13,369 nucleotides of DNA, taken from the NCBI GenBank assembly GCA_023398105.1, contig JAEWST010000090.1, positions 1 through 13,369 of the forward strand, in the 5' to 3' direction. The translations under genes and the position numbers were made by a program. The stretch is from Bacillota bacterium. Lineage in GTDB: Bacteria > Bacillota > Clostridia > Acetivibrionales > DSM-1351. Positions within the stretch are counted from its first letter, which is position 1, and every line of letters starts with the position of its first letter. The notes beneath the pieces were generated by a model. The model worked only from the letters and a program-made list of their open reading frames with translations, was not told the origin of the DNA and did no database searches. This document shows, one piece after another, positions 6,524 to 13,364 of the stretch.

Positions 6524-6720
6524 CAAAGGCTAAAATAGGCTTTATTCTATGAGTATTGAAATAAGCTTTCCTAGCTGGTTGTAAGAGTATTAAAAAAATT
6601 TACTAAGAATATAAATAGTATATAAAAGTATAAAGTTACATGCATATATTTACAAATAATTAAATATGTGGTAATATATGGAAAGATACTATTTTACTTC
6701 CTGATATTATTTTTTTATAG

Positions 6721-6762
6721 AAATAGAGATAATAAGATTGTAGACTTATTATCTCTATTTTT
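6721..6762 (+). terminator. Isolated intrinsic terminator
   Basis: A perfect 16-bp stem, AAATAGAGATAATAAG (6721-6736) with CTTATTATCTCTATTT (6745-6760), and an 8-nt loop, running into further T. It is 265 nt beyond the phosphoesterase stop codon, so it may end a long 3' UTR. A weak promoter-like pair (TTTACA 6649, TAATAT 6672, spacer 17) upstream would instead give a transcript of only about 80 nt. Confidence 0.7.
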
Positions 6763-6861
6763 CTGTGAAATTTTGGGTTAGCCATATAAACAGAAATGTT
6801 ATAGCTGAAATTCATTAAATTTATTCCTTTTAATCTTAATAACTCAACGTTATTAGTTAAT

Positions 6862-6926
6862 AAATCAACTTTCGCAGTTGAAGATACTGCTTAAAGCTTA
6901 GTAAAATAAGTTGTGAAAGTTGATTT
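6862..6926. repeat. Mini-palindrome, type C, copy 2 (65 bp)
   Basis: Terminal inverted repeats of 15 bp, AAATCAACTTTCGCA (6862-6876) and TGTGAAAGTTGATTT (6912-6926), differ at one base. An additional AACTCAAC-like tract sits just left (6841-6848), suggesting nested insertion or decay. Confidence 0.8.
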
Positions 6927-6956
6927 GATAATTGTATGAATTAGTTAAGCGAATAA

Positions 6957-7060
6957 AGCTTGCTGAATAAATACAATTTTAGTATATATAAAATAACAAT
7001 AGCAGTATTCTCATATTTGTATTTTTACGGGTTGTATTTATAAAACTTGTTCAGCAAGCT
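6957..7060. repeat. Large imperfect inverted repeat abutting a type A element
   Basis: AGCTTGCTGAA (6957-6967) pairs perfectly with TTCAGCAAGCT (7050-7060). Directly inside, TAAATACAA (6968-6976) pairs with TTGTATTTA (7032-7040), with nine extra bases on the right arm. The 55-nt centre is AT-rich. The right arm is followed by CTAAGTTTTT, so an RNA read left to right could end here. Whether it is part of the type A element is unclear. Confidence 0.65.
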
Positions 7061-7065
7061 CTAAG

Positions 7066-7230
7066 TTTTTAAGCACATTATGAACCATGGATGGTGAATA
7101 TAGAAAGGCAGCAAAAACACTTTGATAATAATGCTAGTTCCTAGCACATACTAATTCTTGCAACAATTTTGTCTAAAAACCATTGATAATTCTTTCGCAT
7201 TGATAGATTTTTATGTGTGAAAGTTGTGTT
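7066..7230 (+). repeat. Dispersed repeat, type A, copy 1 (165 bp)
   Basis: Aligns along its whole length with the reverse complement of 13180-13344; both copies are 165 bp and by eye about three quarters identical. Shared landmarks: TTAAGCACA..TATGAACCATG at the left end, ATGGATGGTGAAT, the perfect hairpin TGCTAG-TTC-CTAGCA (7132-7146) at the same distance (66 nt) from that end in both copies, ACCATTGATAA, and the right end ATAGATTTTTxTGTG...GAAAxGTTG. There is no ORF. Only the right end is shared with types B and C. Confidence 0.85.
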
Positions 7231-7298
7231 GATAATTTATATTTAATGATGAAGGGTAATGCTTATATTTCTAAAATTATAATTGAGAATGTTAAACC

Positions 7299-7327
7299 TT
7301 GGTAAATATTATATGTTATACTATAAA
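7299..7327 (+). promoter_or_regulatory. Candidate promoter without a downstream ORF
   Basis: TTGGTA (7299-7304), a 17-nt spacer, then TATAAA (7322-7327). No ORF follows before the terminator-like hairpin at 7485. The surrounding DNA is very AT-rich, so a chance match is possible. Confidence 0.35.
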
Positions 7328-7484
7328 AAATATAATATCTGAAATTAAACCAGAAAAGTCAATTGTAGTGGAAATTTCAACTGTTAATGTGATTTGTTAA
7401 ATGTTAAAAACTTACACTTGGCAGTTTAATATACTGATTAAAACTTAGTAATATCAGGTGTTGCAGTAATTAATATATCTGGAC

Positions 7485-7524
7485 AAGTACTGATTTTTAA
7501 CAAAAATAAGTACTTCATTTTTTC
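7485..7524 (+). terminator. Terminator-like hairpin closing an ORF-less segment
   Basis: AAGTACT (7485-7491) pairs with AGTACTT (7509-7515). One mismatch inward, ATTTTT (7493-7498) pairs with AAAAAT (7502-7507) around loop AAC. A T-rich run (CATTTTTTCT) follows. With the promoter at 7299 it would define an RNA of roughly 180-190 nt. Confidence 0.6.
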
Positions 7525-7542
7525 TCAGTTGACAATTCTACC

Positions 7543-7578
7543 CACACCAATAGATTTTTATGTGCCAAAGTTTGAGTT
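7543..7578. repeat. Single repeat end upstream of the second GNAT gene
   Basis: ACCAATAGATTTTTATGTGC followed by CAAAGTTTGAGTT matches the shared end of type A (ATTGATAGATTTTTATGTGT...) and the other repeats. No matching left part is seen. Its last bases overlap the -35 hexamer of the candidate promoter at 7577. Confidence 0.65.
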
Positions 7579-7605
7579 GCAAATATTTAAAATAATTTGT
7601 ATTAT
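7577..7605 (+). promoter_or_regulatory. Candidate promoter of the second GNAT gene
   Basis: TTGCAA (7577-7582), a 17-nt spacer, then TATTAT (7600-7605). It is about 60 nt before the ATG at 7664. The -35 hexamer sits at the junction with the repeat end, so the repeat may supply part of the promoter. Confidence 0.4.
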
Positions 7606-7663
7606 AAGACAAAATTAATACAGTAAGAGCAAAAATAAATAGTACTATAAGGAGGAAAATAAA

Positions 7664-8173
7664 ATGTTGAGATTAAGACCATATAAAAAATGTGATGCAA
7701 AGTACCTACTAAATTGGATTAATGATGAAAAATTATTTTCAATGTGGAGTGCAAATAAGTTTCAGTACCCACTGACAGAGGCTCAGTTAGAAAAATACAG
7801 AGAGAAATTTGAGAATGATGAAAATGGATGGATAATAACAGCTATAGATGAAAAAGGGATATCGGTGGGACACTTTTTTATGACAGGGGCTGACTATTTA
7901 AAGGGAAGCATACATATGGGGTTCATAGTTGTAGATCCCAAAATTCGTGGAAAGGGTTATGGAAAAGAGATGCTTGAGCTTGCAATTAAATATGCTTTTG
8001 AAATTCTGAGAGTAGCTAGAATTACCTTAAGTGTATATGATACGAACCCTTCTGCTCATAATTGCTATAAAAGCGTTGGATTTGTTGATGAAAACTACAT
8101 TGAAAAGAATTTCCCATATAAAGATGAATTATGGGGTACTCACTATATGGCAATTGAAAAGCAATTAAAGTAA
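7664..8173 (+). CDS. GNAT family N-acetyltransferase (RimJ/RimL-like)
   Basis: A 169-residue single-domain GNAT. It opens with LRLRPYKKCDAKYLLNWI, the usual strand-helix start of the Acetyltransf_3 (RimJ/RimL) group. The acetyl-CoA pyrophosphate loop is R95-GKGYG-100, preceded by strand IHMGFIVVDP and followed by helix KEMLELAIKYAF. NPSAHNCYKSVGFV (about 128-141) is the typical C-terminal motif. The acceptor substrate (protein N-terminus, antibiotic or metabolite) cannot be told. The start is firm: AAGGAGG (7649-7655) lies eight nt before ATG. It has its own candidate promoter. No good terminator is seen after it; only a small palindrome without U-run (8212-8226) occurs before the toxin-like gene. 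Confidence 0.93.
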   Translation: MLRLRPYKKCDAKYLLNWINDEKLFSMWSANKFQYPLTEAQLEKYREKFENDENGWIITAIDEKGISVGHFFMTGADYLKGSIHMGFIVVDPKIRGKGYGKEMLELAIKYAFEILRVARITLSVYDTNPSAHNCYKSVGFVDENYIEKNFPYKDELWGTHYMAIEKQLK

Positions 8174-8271
8174 GGTGATATGCTTATTATAGGCAGATGA
8201 CTTAAAGACAGCAGAAAATATTTCTGGGATTAGCTAGTGTGCAAGCATACTCAGAATTTAAATGTAATAAA

Positions 8272-8295
8272 TTTTCTGTATGTGAAGGTTGAATT
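8272..8295. repeat. Single repeat end upstream of the toxin-like gene
   Basis: TTTTCTGTATGTGAAGGTTG followed by AATT resembles the shared end GATTTTTATGTGTGAAAGTTGA of the dispersed family. It is short and degenerate. Confidence 0.4.
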
Positions 8296-8317
8296 AATTT
8301 TTATAATTAGATGTTAT
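8289..8317 (+). promoter_or_regulatory. Weak candidate promoter for the toxin-like gene
   Basis: TTGAAT (8289-8294), a 17-nt spacer, then TGTTAT (8312-8317), 4/6 in each box. As at 7577, the -35 hexamer falls in the terminal bases of a repeat end. Evidence is consensus match only. Confidence 0.25.
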
Positions 8318-8372
8318 TTACTCTATAAAATTTACATTATAGATAGAGTAGATTTTAGGGAGTGATGACATC

Positions 8373-9800
8373 GTGATAACAAGTGCATTAGTAGACAAAA
8401 AAACAGAGCAGTCCTCAAACAGATACATACAAAACAAGGCATCAGTTTCCAAGAAAACTGCCTCAAATCAAGCTGCTTCAGCAGTTGATGTGAAGGCCAT
8501 TACTGAGAAACTTCTATCTAATCCAGATTCAGTAACACGTAATGAATTTATGCGATTTCAAAGTGTTGTTGGATACAAGCAAGCCATGAAACTGATGGAA
8601 GAGGGGAAACGGCGAAAACGGCAAGCGAGCGTTGATAAAACAAATAAAGCTAATACTCCTTCAATACAGAAGTTACAACAAAGCAGTGCTATTAAACCAA
8701 CTGCTACAAAAAAGCCAAATTCAGCTCAAGCTACATCAGTTATTCAAGATGTAGTACAAAGTAAAGCAAAAGTCGCAACAAAAGAAGAAAGTGCAGTACC
8801 GCTTAAAAAAACTCCTCAAATACCTGAAAAGGTTATTCAGAAGAGTAAGCAAGAAGACTCTAACCTTACACCAGATGCTGTCTTAGATACAATGCAGAAT
8901 GTTATAGATATAGTGGGATTTGTCCCTGGTATCGGTGATATTGCAGATGGAGTTAATACAGGAATATATTTATTACGAAAAAGATGGATGGATGCAGTGT
9001 TTTCGGGGATAGCTTTAATTCCTGCATTAGGTTCTGTTATTGCCACACCTATGAAAGCTATATCAAAGGCTGCGGGAAATACAAAGCTGGTTAAAGAAGC
9101 TATAGAATTATTGTCAAAAACCTTTGGAGGAGTAAAAAAGGTTGCTTCAAAGCTGGATGCTATTCTTATAACCTTTAAAGGTATCCTTCGTAAGCTGCCT
9201 GGTGTAATAGATTCTATTGCAGACAACGGCTTGCTAAAGAATATATTACATAAAAATGATATTAAAGCAATACGTTTGTTTGCAAAAAGCATGAGACTTG
9301 GAATTGAGGCGCTTTGCAAAAAAGCTGAAGAGCTTTTTGCCTTGGTTAAGAAACCATTTACAAAGGGCGTGCCTGAGATTAAAGCTAAACATGCAGTTAG
9401 AAATGCTGAACAGGCACAAAGCGTATTAGACGGAATAAACCCTAAGTACTTTAACAGCGATAGCAGATTTGGGGGCGGCTTCTATGTGGGTGCAGATGGT
9501 AAGACAATAGTTGCTGAGCTTGCAGAACATGGCAATAAGGCTAAATACGCTATTAGCTATGACCTGAATTTAAGCGGGCAAAAGGTTTTAGATTTAACAA
9601 AGCCAGATGTTGCAGTTAAATGGAACTTTATTCAGGAGGTTACATCCACCAGAGAATGTCAGAAAATAGGTGAATTAGCTGAGAAGCAAGGGTTTACAGT
9701 TATTAAATTTAAATCATATAGGGGAAGCGGAATCAATTATGTAATTTTCGATAACTTTAAAAAGATATTATCAGCTAGAATGGTTACGCCTATTGATTAG
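8373..9800 (+). CDS. Polymorphic-toxin-like protein with a probable ART-fold C-terminus
   Basis: A 475-residue multidomain protein. Residues 1-40 are polar and low in complexity. Residues 45-78 hold NEFMRFQSVVGYKQAMKLM, which resembles the LQxxxGNxAVxxLL motif near the N-terminus of DUF4157 and other contractile-injection-system-associated proteins. A Lys/Gln/Thr/Ser-rich linker follows (about 80-165). Residues 170-235 are a hydrophobic pretoxin-type segment (VGFVPGIGDIADG...GIALIPALGSVIA), and 236-335 helical and basic. The C-terminus (338-475) has SRFGGGFYVGADGKTIVAE, a YDLNLSGQKVLDLT strand pair and a closing GSGINYVIFDNFKKI, the layout of ADP-ribosyltransferase/RES-like toxin domains. There is no signal peptide. 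Start GTG with AGGGAG about ten nt upstream. Function as a delivered toxin, and the target, are inference. Confidence 0.8.
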   Translation: MITSALVDKKTEQSSNRYIQNKASVSKKTASNQAASAVDVKAITEKLLSNPDSVTRNEFMRFQSVVGYKQAMKLMEEGKRRKRQASVDKTNKANTPSIQKLQQSSAIKPTATKKPNSAQATSVIQDVVQSKAKVATKEESAVPLKKTPQIPEKVIQKSKQEDSNLTPDAVLDTMQNVIDIVGFVPGIGDIADGVNTGIYLLRKRWMDAVFSGIALIPALGSVIATPMKAISKAAGNTKLVKEAIELLSKTFGGVKKVASKLDAILITFKGILRKLPGVIDSIADNGLLKNILHKNDIKAIRLFAKSMRLGIEALCKKAEELFALVKKPFTKGVPEIKAKHAVRNAEQAQSVLDGINPKYFNSDSRFGGGFYVGADGKTIVAELAEHGNKAKYAISYDLNLSGQKVLDLTKPDVAVKWNFIQEVTSTRECQKIGELAEKQGFTVIKFKSYRGSGINYVIFDNFKKILSARMVTPID

Positions 9801-9891
9801 TGGAGCTAAAAGCAGGGTAAGCCCATATGGTTTTTGAAAAGGTTCATATGTGAGGAATGTATACGGTTTCAAAAGTACGGAATGAATTACT

Positions 9892-10068
9892 AACTCAACT
9901 TTTTCAGATGAAAATTGTAGGTGTTGGAGATTACCAATGGAAAATTGGTCTAGAGATAATAGCATAAGCAAGCCCTAAGTGTTTTATTGGAAAAAACACG
10001 AGGTTGGGTTTAGCAAACCATTGATAAAGTTTGAATACCAATAAGCTTTTATGTAGCAAAATTAAGTT
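9892..10068. repeat. Palindromic repeat, type B (MITE-like), copy 2 (177 bp)
   Basis: The left arm starts AACTCAACTTTTTCA at 9892 and runs to ACCAATGG (9932-9940). The right arm runs from ACCATTGATAAAGTTTGAAT (10018-10037) to AAATTAAGTT at 10068; read in reverse, the two are imperfect copies of each other over about 50 bp. The centre includes a small stem, GTGTTTT with AAAACAC, near 9980-9998. It separates the toxin-like gene from the zinc-ribbon gene. The rest of the gap 9801-10145 holds only AGGTAC/GTACCT inverted bases around 10099-10124 and nothing else recognised. Confidence 0.75.
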
Positions 10069-10145
10069 TTGTTAATAAAAAAGAGGGAGGTTCCTGCAGG
10101 TACATTATCAGAGCTTTGTACCTATAGCATGGAAGAATTATAGCT

Positions 10146-10640
10146 ATGAATAAAAATTTAATTACTGTCAAGGTTAGAATAGAGGAGGCATTGTGTAAAC
10201 AATGTGGTGAGAAAAAATCCTTTTATTATTTATCAGATTATTCATATGGTGAAAGATTGGTTATGACAAAGGATTTGAAATATTATGCATATGTCAATTT
10301 AATTGAAGATAAAGCCTTTGACGAGCTGGAGAAATATATAAAGCTAATTTTAGAATGCTATAATATTACGTTATCTGAAAAATTATTAGCTAAATGTATA
10401 AATAACTTATTTGGCATTACATGTGATGCTATTAATAATCAGCCTATTGATACTGCTAGCAGAGACGATAAGTGCTTGTCCTGCGGAAATGATAATTTTG
10501 GTCAGAATATTTCAGAAGCAATTGAAGACATTGAGATACCTAGCGTGACACATATGCAATGGGATAGGCTTAATGAAGATGAGAAAATAAATGTAATTAA
10601 AAAGGAATTAAAGAAGCAGAATTATCTTACTGAATTATAA
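10146..10640 (+). CDS. Hypothetical zinc-ribbon protein, candidate immunity protein
   Basis: A 164-residue protein I do not recognise. Two CxxC pairs, C17-C20 (CKQCGEKKSF) and C110-C113 (CLSCGN), are spaced to form one zinc ribbon or two zinc knuckles. Between them are an aromatic strand region (YYLSDYSYGE) and helices (about 55-90); the C-terminus (120-164) is acidic, then Lys-rich. No catalytic motif, signal peptide or membrane segment. It is the next gene after the toxin-like ORF on the same strand, the usual place for an immunity protein, but the 345-bp gap with a repeat in it weakens that link. The start ATG has GGAAG about ten nt upstream. Being a small regulator or an unrelated protein is equally open on sequence alone. 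Confidence 0.8.
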   Translation: MNKNLITVKVRIEEALCKQCGEKKSFYYLSDYSYGERLVMTKDLKYYAYVNLIEDKAFDELEKYIKLILECYNITLSEKLLAKCINNLFGITCDAINNQPIDTASRDDKCLSCGNDNFGQNISEAIEDIEIPSVTHMQWDRLNEDEKINVIKKELKKQNYLTEL

Positions 10641-10662
10641 AAAATGTATTTCAAAAAAAACA

Positions 10663-10692
10663 TTGCAATGTATACTGCAAAAAAGGTATATT
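10663..10692 (+). promoter_or_regulatory. Candidate promoter and operator of the helicase gene
   Basis: TTGCAA (10663-10668), an 18-nt spacer, then TATATT (10687-10692), about 45 nt before ATG 10737. The -35 lies in an inverted repeat, TTGCA (10663-10667) with TGCAA (10676-10680), which could be a regulator site. The match is to consensus only. Confidence 0.45.
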
Positions 10693-10736
10693 ATAAGTAA
10701 ACAAATGTTCGGTTTATTAAATATACAAGGAATATT

Positions 10737-13094
10737 ATGGGAAAATCACAGATAAAAATTTCAATTAGGAATTTAATTGAGCTGGTACTACGCTCTGGTG
10801 ATATTGACAATAGGCTTGTTTCGTCAACTAGAATGTTAGAGGGCACAAGGATTCATCAAAGAATTCAGAAAGAAGGCGGCTCAAATTACAGCAAAGAAGT
10901 ACTTTTGTCCTTTGATTATGAAATTCAGGGCTTTTCAATAAGACTTGAAGGTCGAGCAGACGGCATAATTACGGAGCCAGAAGGTATTGTTATTGATGAA
11001 ATAAAATCCACGACAAGACCCCTTGAGTATATAGATGATGATTTTAGCTTATTACATTGGGCACAGGTCAAATGCTATGCTTTCATTTATGCTACACAGA
11101 ATGAGATGGAGCAAATTACTGTTCAATTGACATATTTCCATGTGGATACTGAAGAGAGAATGAATATAAGAAAACAGATCAGCTTCTCTCAGCTTGTAGA
11201 ATTTATGTCTGAGTTAATGAATAAATATCTCATTTGGGCAAGTATGCAGGATGAATGGAATACAATAAGAGATATTTCCATCAAGACTGTGCAATTTCCC
11301 TTTGAAATTTATCGAAAGGGTCAAAGAGAATTAGCTGTGGCAGTATACAAAACCATAATGCAGGAGAAAAAACTCTTTGTACAAGCACCTACAGGTATTG
11401 GAAAAACTATATCTACACTGTTTCCAGCTGTAAAAGCGGTTGGAGAGCAGCATATTTCAAAAATATTTTATTTGACGGCAAAAACAATTACAAGGCAGGT
11501 TGCAGAAGAAGCTTTCACAAAAATGAGAGCTACGGGTCTTAGCTTCAGAACAATTACTCTTACTGCAAAGGATAAGATTTGTTTTAATAAAGAAGGAAGC
11601 TGTAACCCTGATTACTGCGAATATGCAAAAGGACATTATAATAGAGTAAATGAAGCTTTAACTGATATTTTACGTGGCACGCAGTTCTTTTCACGGGAAG
11701 TAATAGAAGAATATGCACATAAACACAGTGTTTGCCCCTTTGAATTTGCTTTGGACATTTCTTTGTGGGCTGATTGTATTATATGCGACTACAATTATGT
11801 ATTTGATCCAAGGGTATACCTAAAAAGATTTTTTTTAAATAATGATGGCGATTATGCTTTCTTGATAGATGAGGCACATAATTTAGTTGACAGGGCAAGA
11901 GAAATGTTTTCTGCTCAAATCAATAAGGTTGCTTTTTATGAAGCCAAAAAGCTGATGAAGGACAAGCAGCCAAAGATTGAAAAGCAACTGACAAAAATAA
12001 ATTCCTATATGATTGCACTTAGAAAGCAATGCAAAGAAGATGGCTTTATAGTTAGCAGGGATCCATTAACTGAGTTATATAAATTACTAAACAATTTTAT
12101 ACGGGATTCAGAAGAATGGATTCTGAGAAATCAAAGCAATAATATTGATGGCTATGACCAAATATTAGAAGTGTATTTCAATGCCATTTCATTTATTAAA
12201 ATAGCAGAATTATATGATGAAAGATATGTGACATTTATTGATACATATTCTAGTGAAGTACGTGTAAAGCTATTTTGCATCGATCCATCTTACCTATTAG
12301 CAGAAGCTGTCAAGAGGGGAAAAACAGCAGTGTTTTTTTCTGCAACACTGACACCGCTTAGCTATTTTATTGATGTTTTGGGTGGTGATAAAGAGGACTA
12401 TAATATTAACTTAACATCACCCTTTGACAATAAAAAGCTGTGCCTGCTTGTAGAGGACAAAATTTCAACTAAATACAAAAACAGGGAAAATAGCTATGAC
12501 AAAATTGCAGACATTGTTAAAACTGCAATTGATAAAAAACAGGGAAACTATATGGTTTATTTTCCCTCCTACAAATATATGAATGAAGTCTACACAAGAT
12601 TTTCTGAAAGATATCCTGATACTAAAACAATGCTTCAGCAAAGCTCAATGTCTGAAGAGGAGCGAGAAGATTTTTTAAATAGGTTTGTTTCAAATACAGA
12701 GCAAAGCTTTGTATGCTTTTGTGTTTTGGGTGGTATTTTCTCAGAAGGTATTGATTTAAAAGGCGATAGGCTAATTGGAGCAATTATAGTTGGAGTGGGG
12801 CTTCCGCAAGTGAGTGCTGAACAGAACATTATTATGAATTATTTTCAGCAAAAAAATGGCAATGGCTATGAAAATGCATATATGTTTCCAGGTATGAACA
12901 AGGTGCTGCAAGCGGCTGGAAGAGTCATTCGCTCTGAAAACGATACTGGCATGGTTTTGCTTATTGACGAAAGATTCTCTCATAATGATTACAAATCCTT
13001 GTTTCCAAAGCATTGGGAGCATAATGTGCGAGTGAGAAGCTCGTTGGATTTGGAGCGGAAGCTGGAGTGGTTTTGGGGTACAATGGAGAATTAA
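10737..13094 (+). CDS. PD-(D/E)XK nuclease - Rad3/XPD (DinG-like) helicase fusion
   Basis: A 785-residue DNA repair-type enzyme. The N-terminal domain (about 30-165) is a RecB/Cas4-like nuclease: H40 (GTRIHQRI), D75 (GRADGII), E88-x-K90 (IDEIKS) and Q110-xxx-Y114. The C-terminal part is a superfamily 2 Rad3/XPD helicase: Walker A A217-PTGIGKT-224, four cysteines for a 4Fe-4S cluster (C282, C289, C294, C333), Walker B D378-EAH-381, motif III S535-ATL-538 and motif VI Q725-AAGRVIRS-733. XPD relatives unwind DNA 5' to 3' using ATP. The fusion is a known architecture in Firmicutes (COG1199), expected to unwind and trim damaged or branched DNA; its precise pathway is not shown here. ATG 10737 has AAGGA about six nt upstream. 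All catalytic residues are present, so it should be active. Confidence 0.95.
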   Translation: MGKSQIKISIRNLIELVLRSGDIDNRLVSSTRMLEGTRIHQRIQKEGGSNYSKEVLLSFDYEIQGFSIRLEGRADGIITEPEGIVIDEIKSTTRPLEYIDDDFSLLHWAQVKCYAFIYATQNEMEQITVQLTYFHVDTEERMNIRKQISFSQLVEFMSELMNKYLIWASMQDEWNTIRDISIKTVQFPFEIYRKGQRELAVAVYKTIMQEKKLFVQAPTGIGKTISTLFPAVKAVGEQHISKIFYLTAKTITRQVAEEAFTKMRATGLSFRTITLTAKDKICFNKEGSCNPDYCEYAKGHYNRVNEALTDILRGTQFFSREVIEEYAHKHSVCPFEFALDISLWADCIICDYNYVFDPRVYLKRFFLNNDGDYAFLIDEAHNLVDRAREMFSAQINKVAFYEAKKLMKDKQPKIEKQLTKINSYMIALRKQCKEDGFIVSRDPLTELYKLLNNFIRDSEEWILRNQSNNIDGYDQILEVYFNAISFIKIAELYDERYVTFIDTYSSEVRVKLFCIDPSYLLAEAVKRGKTAVFFSATLTPLSYFIDVLGGDKEDYNINLTSPFDNKKLCLLVEDKISTKYKNRENSYDKIADIVKTAIDKKQGNYMVYFPSYKYMNEVYTRFSERYPDTKTMLQQSSMSEEEREDFLNRFVSNTEQSFVCFCVLGGIFSEGIDLKGDRLIGAIIVGVGLPQVSAEQNIIMNYFQQKNGNGYENAYMFPGMNKVLQAAGRVIRSENDTGMVLLIDERFSHNDYKSLFPKHWEHNVRVRSSLDLERKLEWFWGTMEN

Positions 13095-13179
13095 AAGTAA
13101 TACAATGCAGAGGCAGATTAAACTCTCATAATACTGAAAGGAGTTTATTTACTGGGGTTAAATGATAGTATATATAATT

Positions 13180-13344
13180 AACTCAACTTTTTCACCACAA
13201 AAATCTATCGGTGTTCAAACTTATCAATGGTTTGTTGCCGAAATAGTTGCTTGAATTAGTAATTGCTAGGAACTAGCATTGTTTATTCTCAGTATTTTAG
13301 CCGCCTTTCCACATTCACCATCCATGGTTCATAGTGTGCTAAAA
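13180..13344 (-). repeat. Dispersed repeat, type A, copy 2 (165 bp, inverted)
   Basis: Reverse complement of the 7066-7230 element, the same length, with the hairpin TGCTAG-GAA-CTAGCA (13264-13278) at the equivalent position. Its left end (AACTCAACTTTTTCACC, 13180) carries the family end shared with types B and C, and ACTTATCAATGG (13220-13231) matches the type B arm. The right end ATGGTTCATAGTGTGCTAAAA runs straight into the terminator hairpin at 13341. Confidence 0.85.
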
Positions 13345-13364
13345 CCGACATCGTGTCGGTTTTT
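13341..13364 (+). terminator. Strong intrinsic terminator
   Basis: AAAACCGACA (13341-13350) pairs with TGTCGGTTTT (13354-13363) around loop TCG, a perfect 10-bp GC-containing stem with a T-run. It is 247 nt beyond the helicase stop, on the far side of the type A repeat. The matching A and T runs allow it to act for transcripts arriving from either side. Confidence 0.85.

Larger units (their letters stand above)
6456..7663. other. Gene-free 1.2-kb stretch dominated by palindromic repeats
   Basis: No credible ORF on either strand. It holds, in order, a degenerate repeat end (6488-6523), an isolated terminator (6721), a type C mini-palindrome (6862-6926), a large inverted repeat (6957-7060), a type A repeat (7066-7230), a promoter-terminator pair without ORF (7299-7524) and another repeat end (7543-7578). 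A further 13-nt exact inverted match to the type A end (GTTTTTAAGCACA, 7065-7077) lies at 6460-6472. Confidence 0.8.

Noticed and set aside
7253..7312. Short ORF starting ATGATGAAGGGT in the gene-free stretch
   Set aside because: It gives fewer than 20 codons with no clear ribosome site; AT-rich DNA yields many such ORFs.
8837..9319. 160-residue reverse-strand ORF inside the toxin-like gene
   Set aside because: It mirrors the hydrophobic pretoxin region of the + strand gene, and the + strand frame has domain structure and a ribosome site.
9771..9971. 66-residue reverse-strand ORF over the end of the toxin gene and the repeat
   Set aside because: It overlaps the type B palindrome and the toxin C-terminus, with no recognisable protein features.
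13126..13146. AAACTC...GAGTTT hairpin as terminator of the helicase gene
   Set aside because: Only six pairs with a loop of about 14 nt and no real U-run; the hairpin at 13341 is much stronger.
6957..13364. CRISPR array
   Set aside because: The repeats are not regularly spaced, differ in orientation and length, and no cas genes are present; the Cas4-like domain belongs to the helicase fusion.
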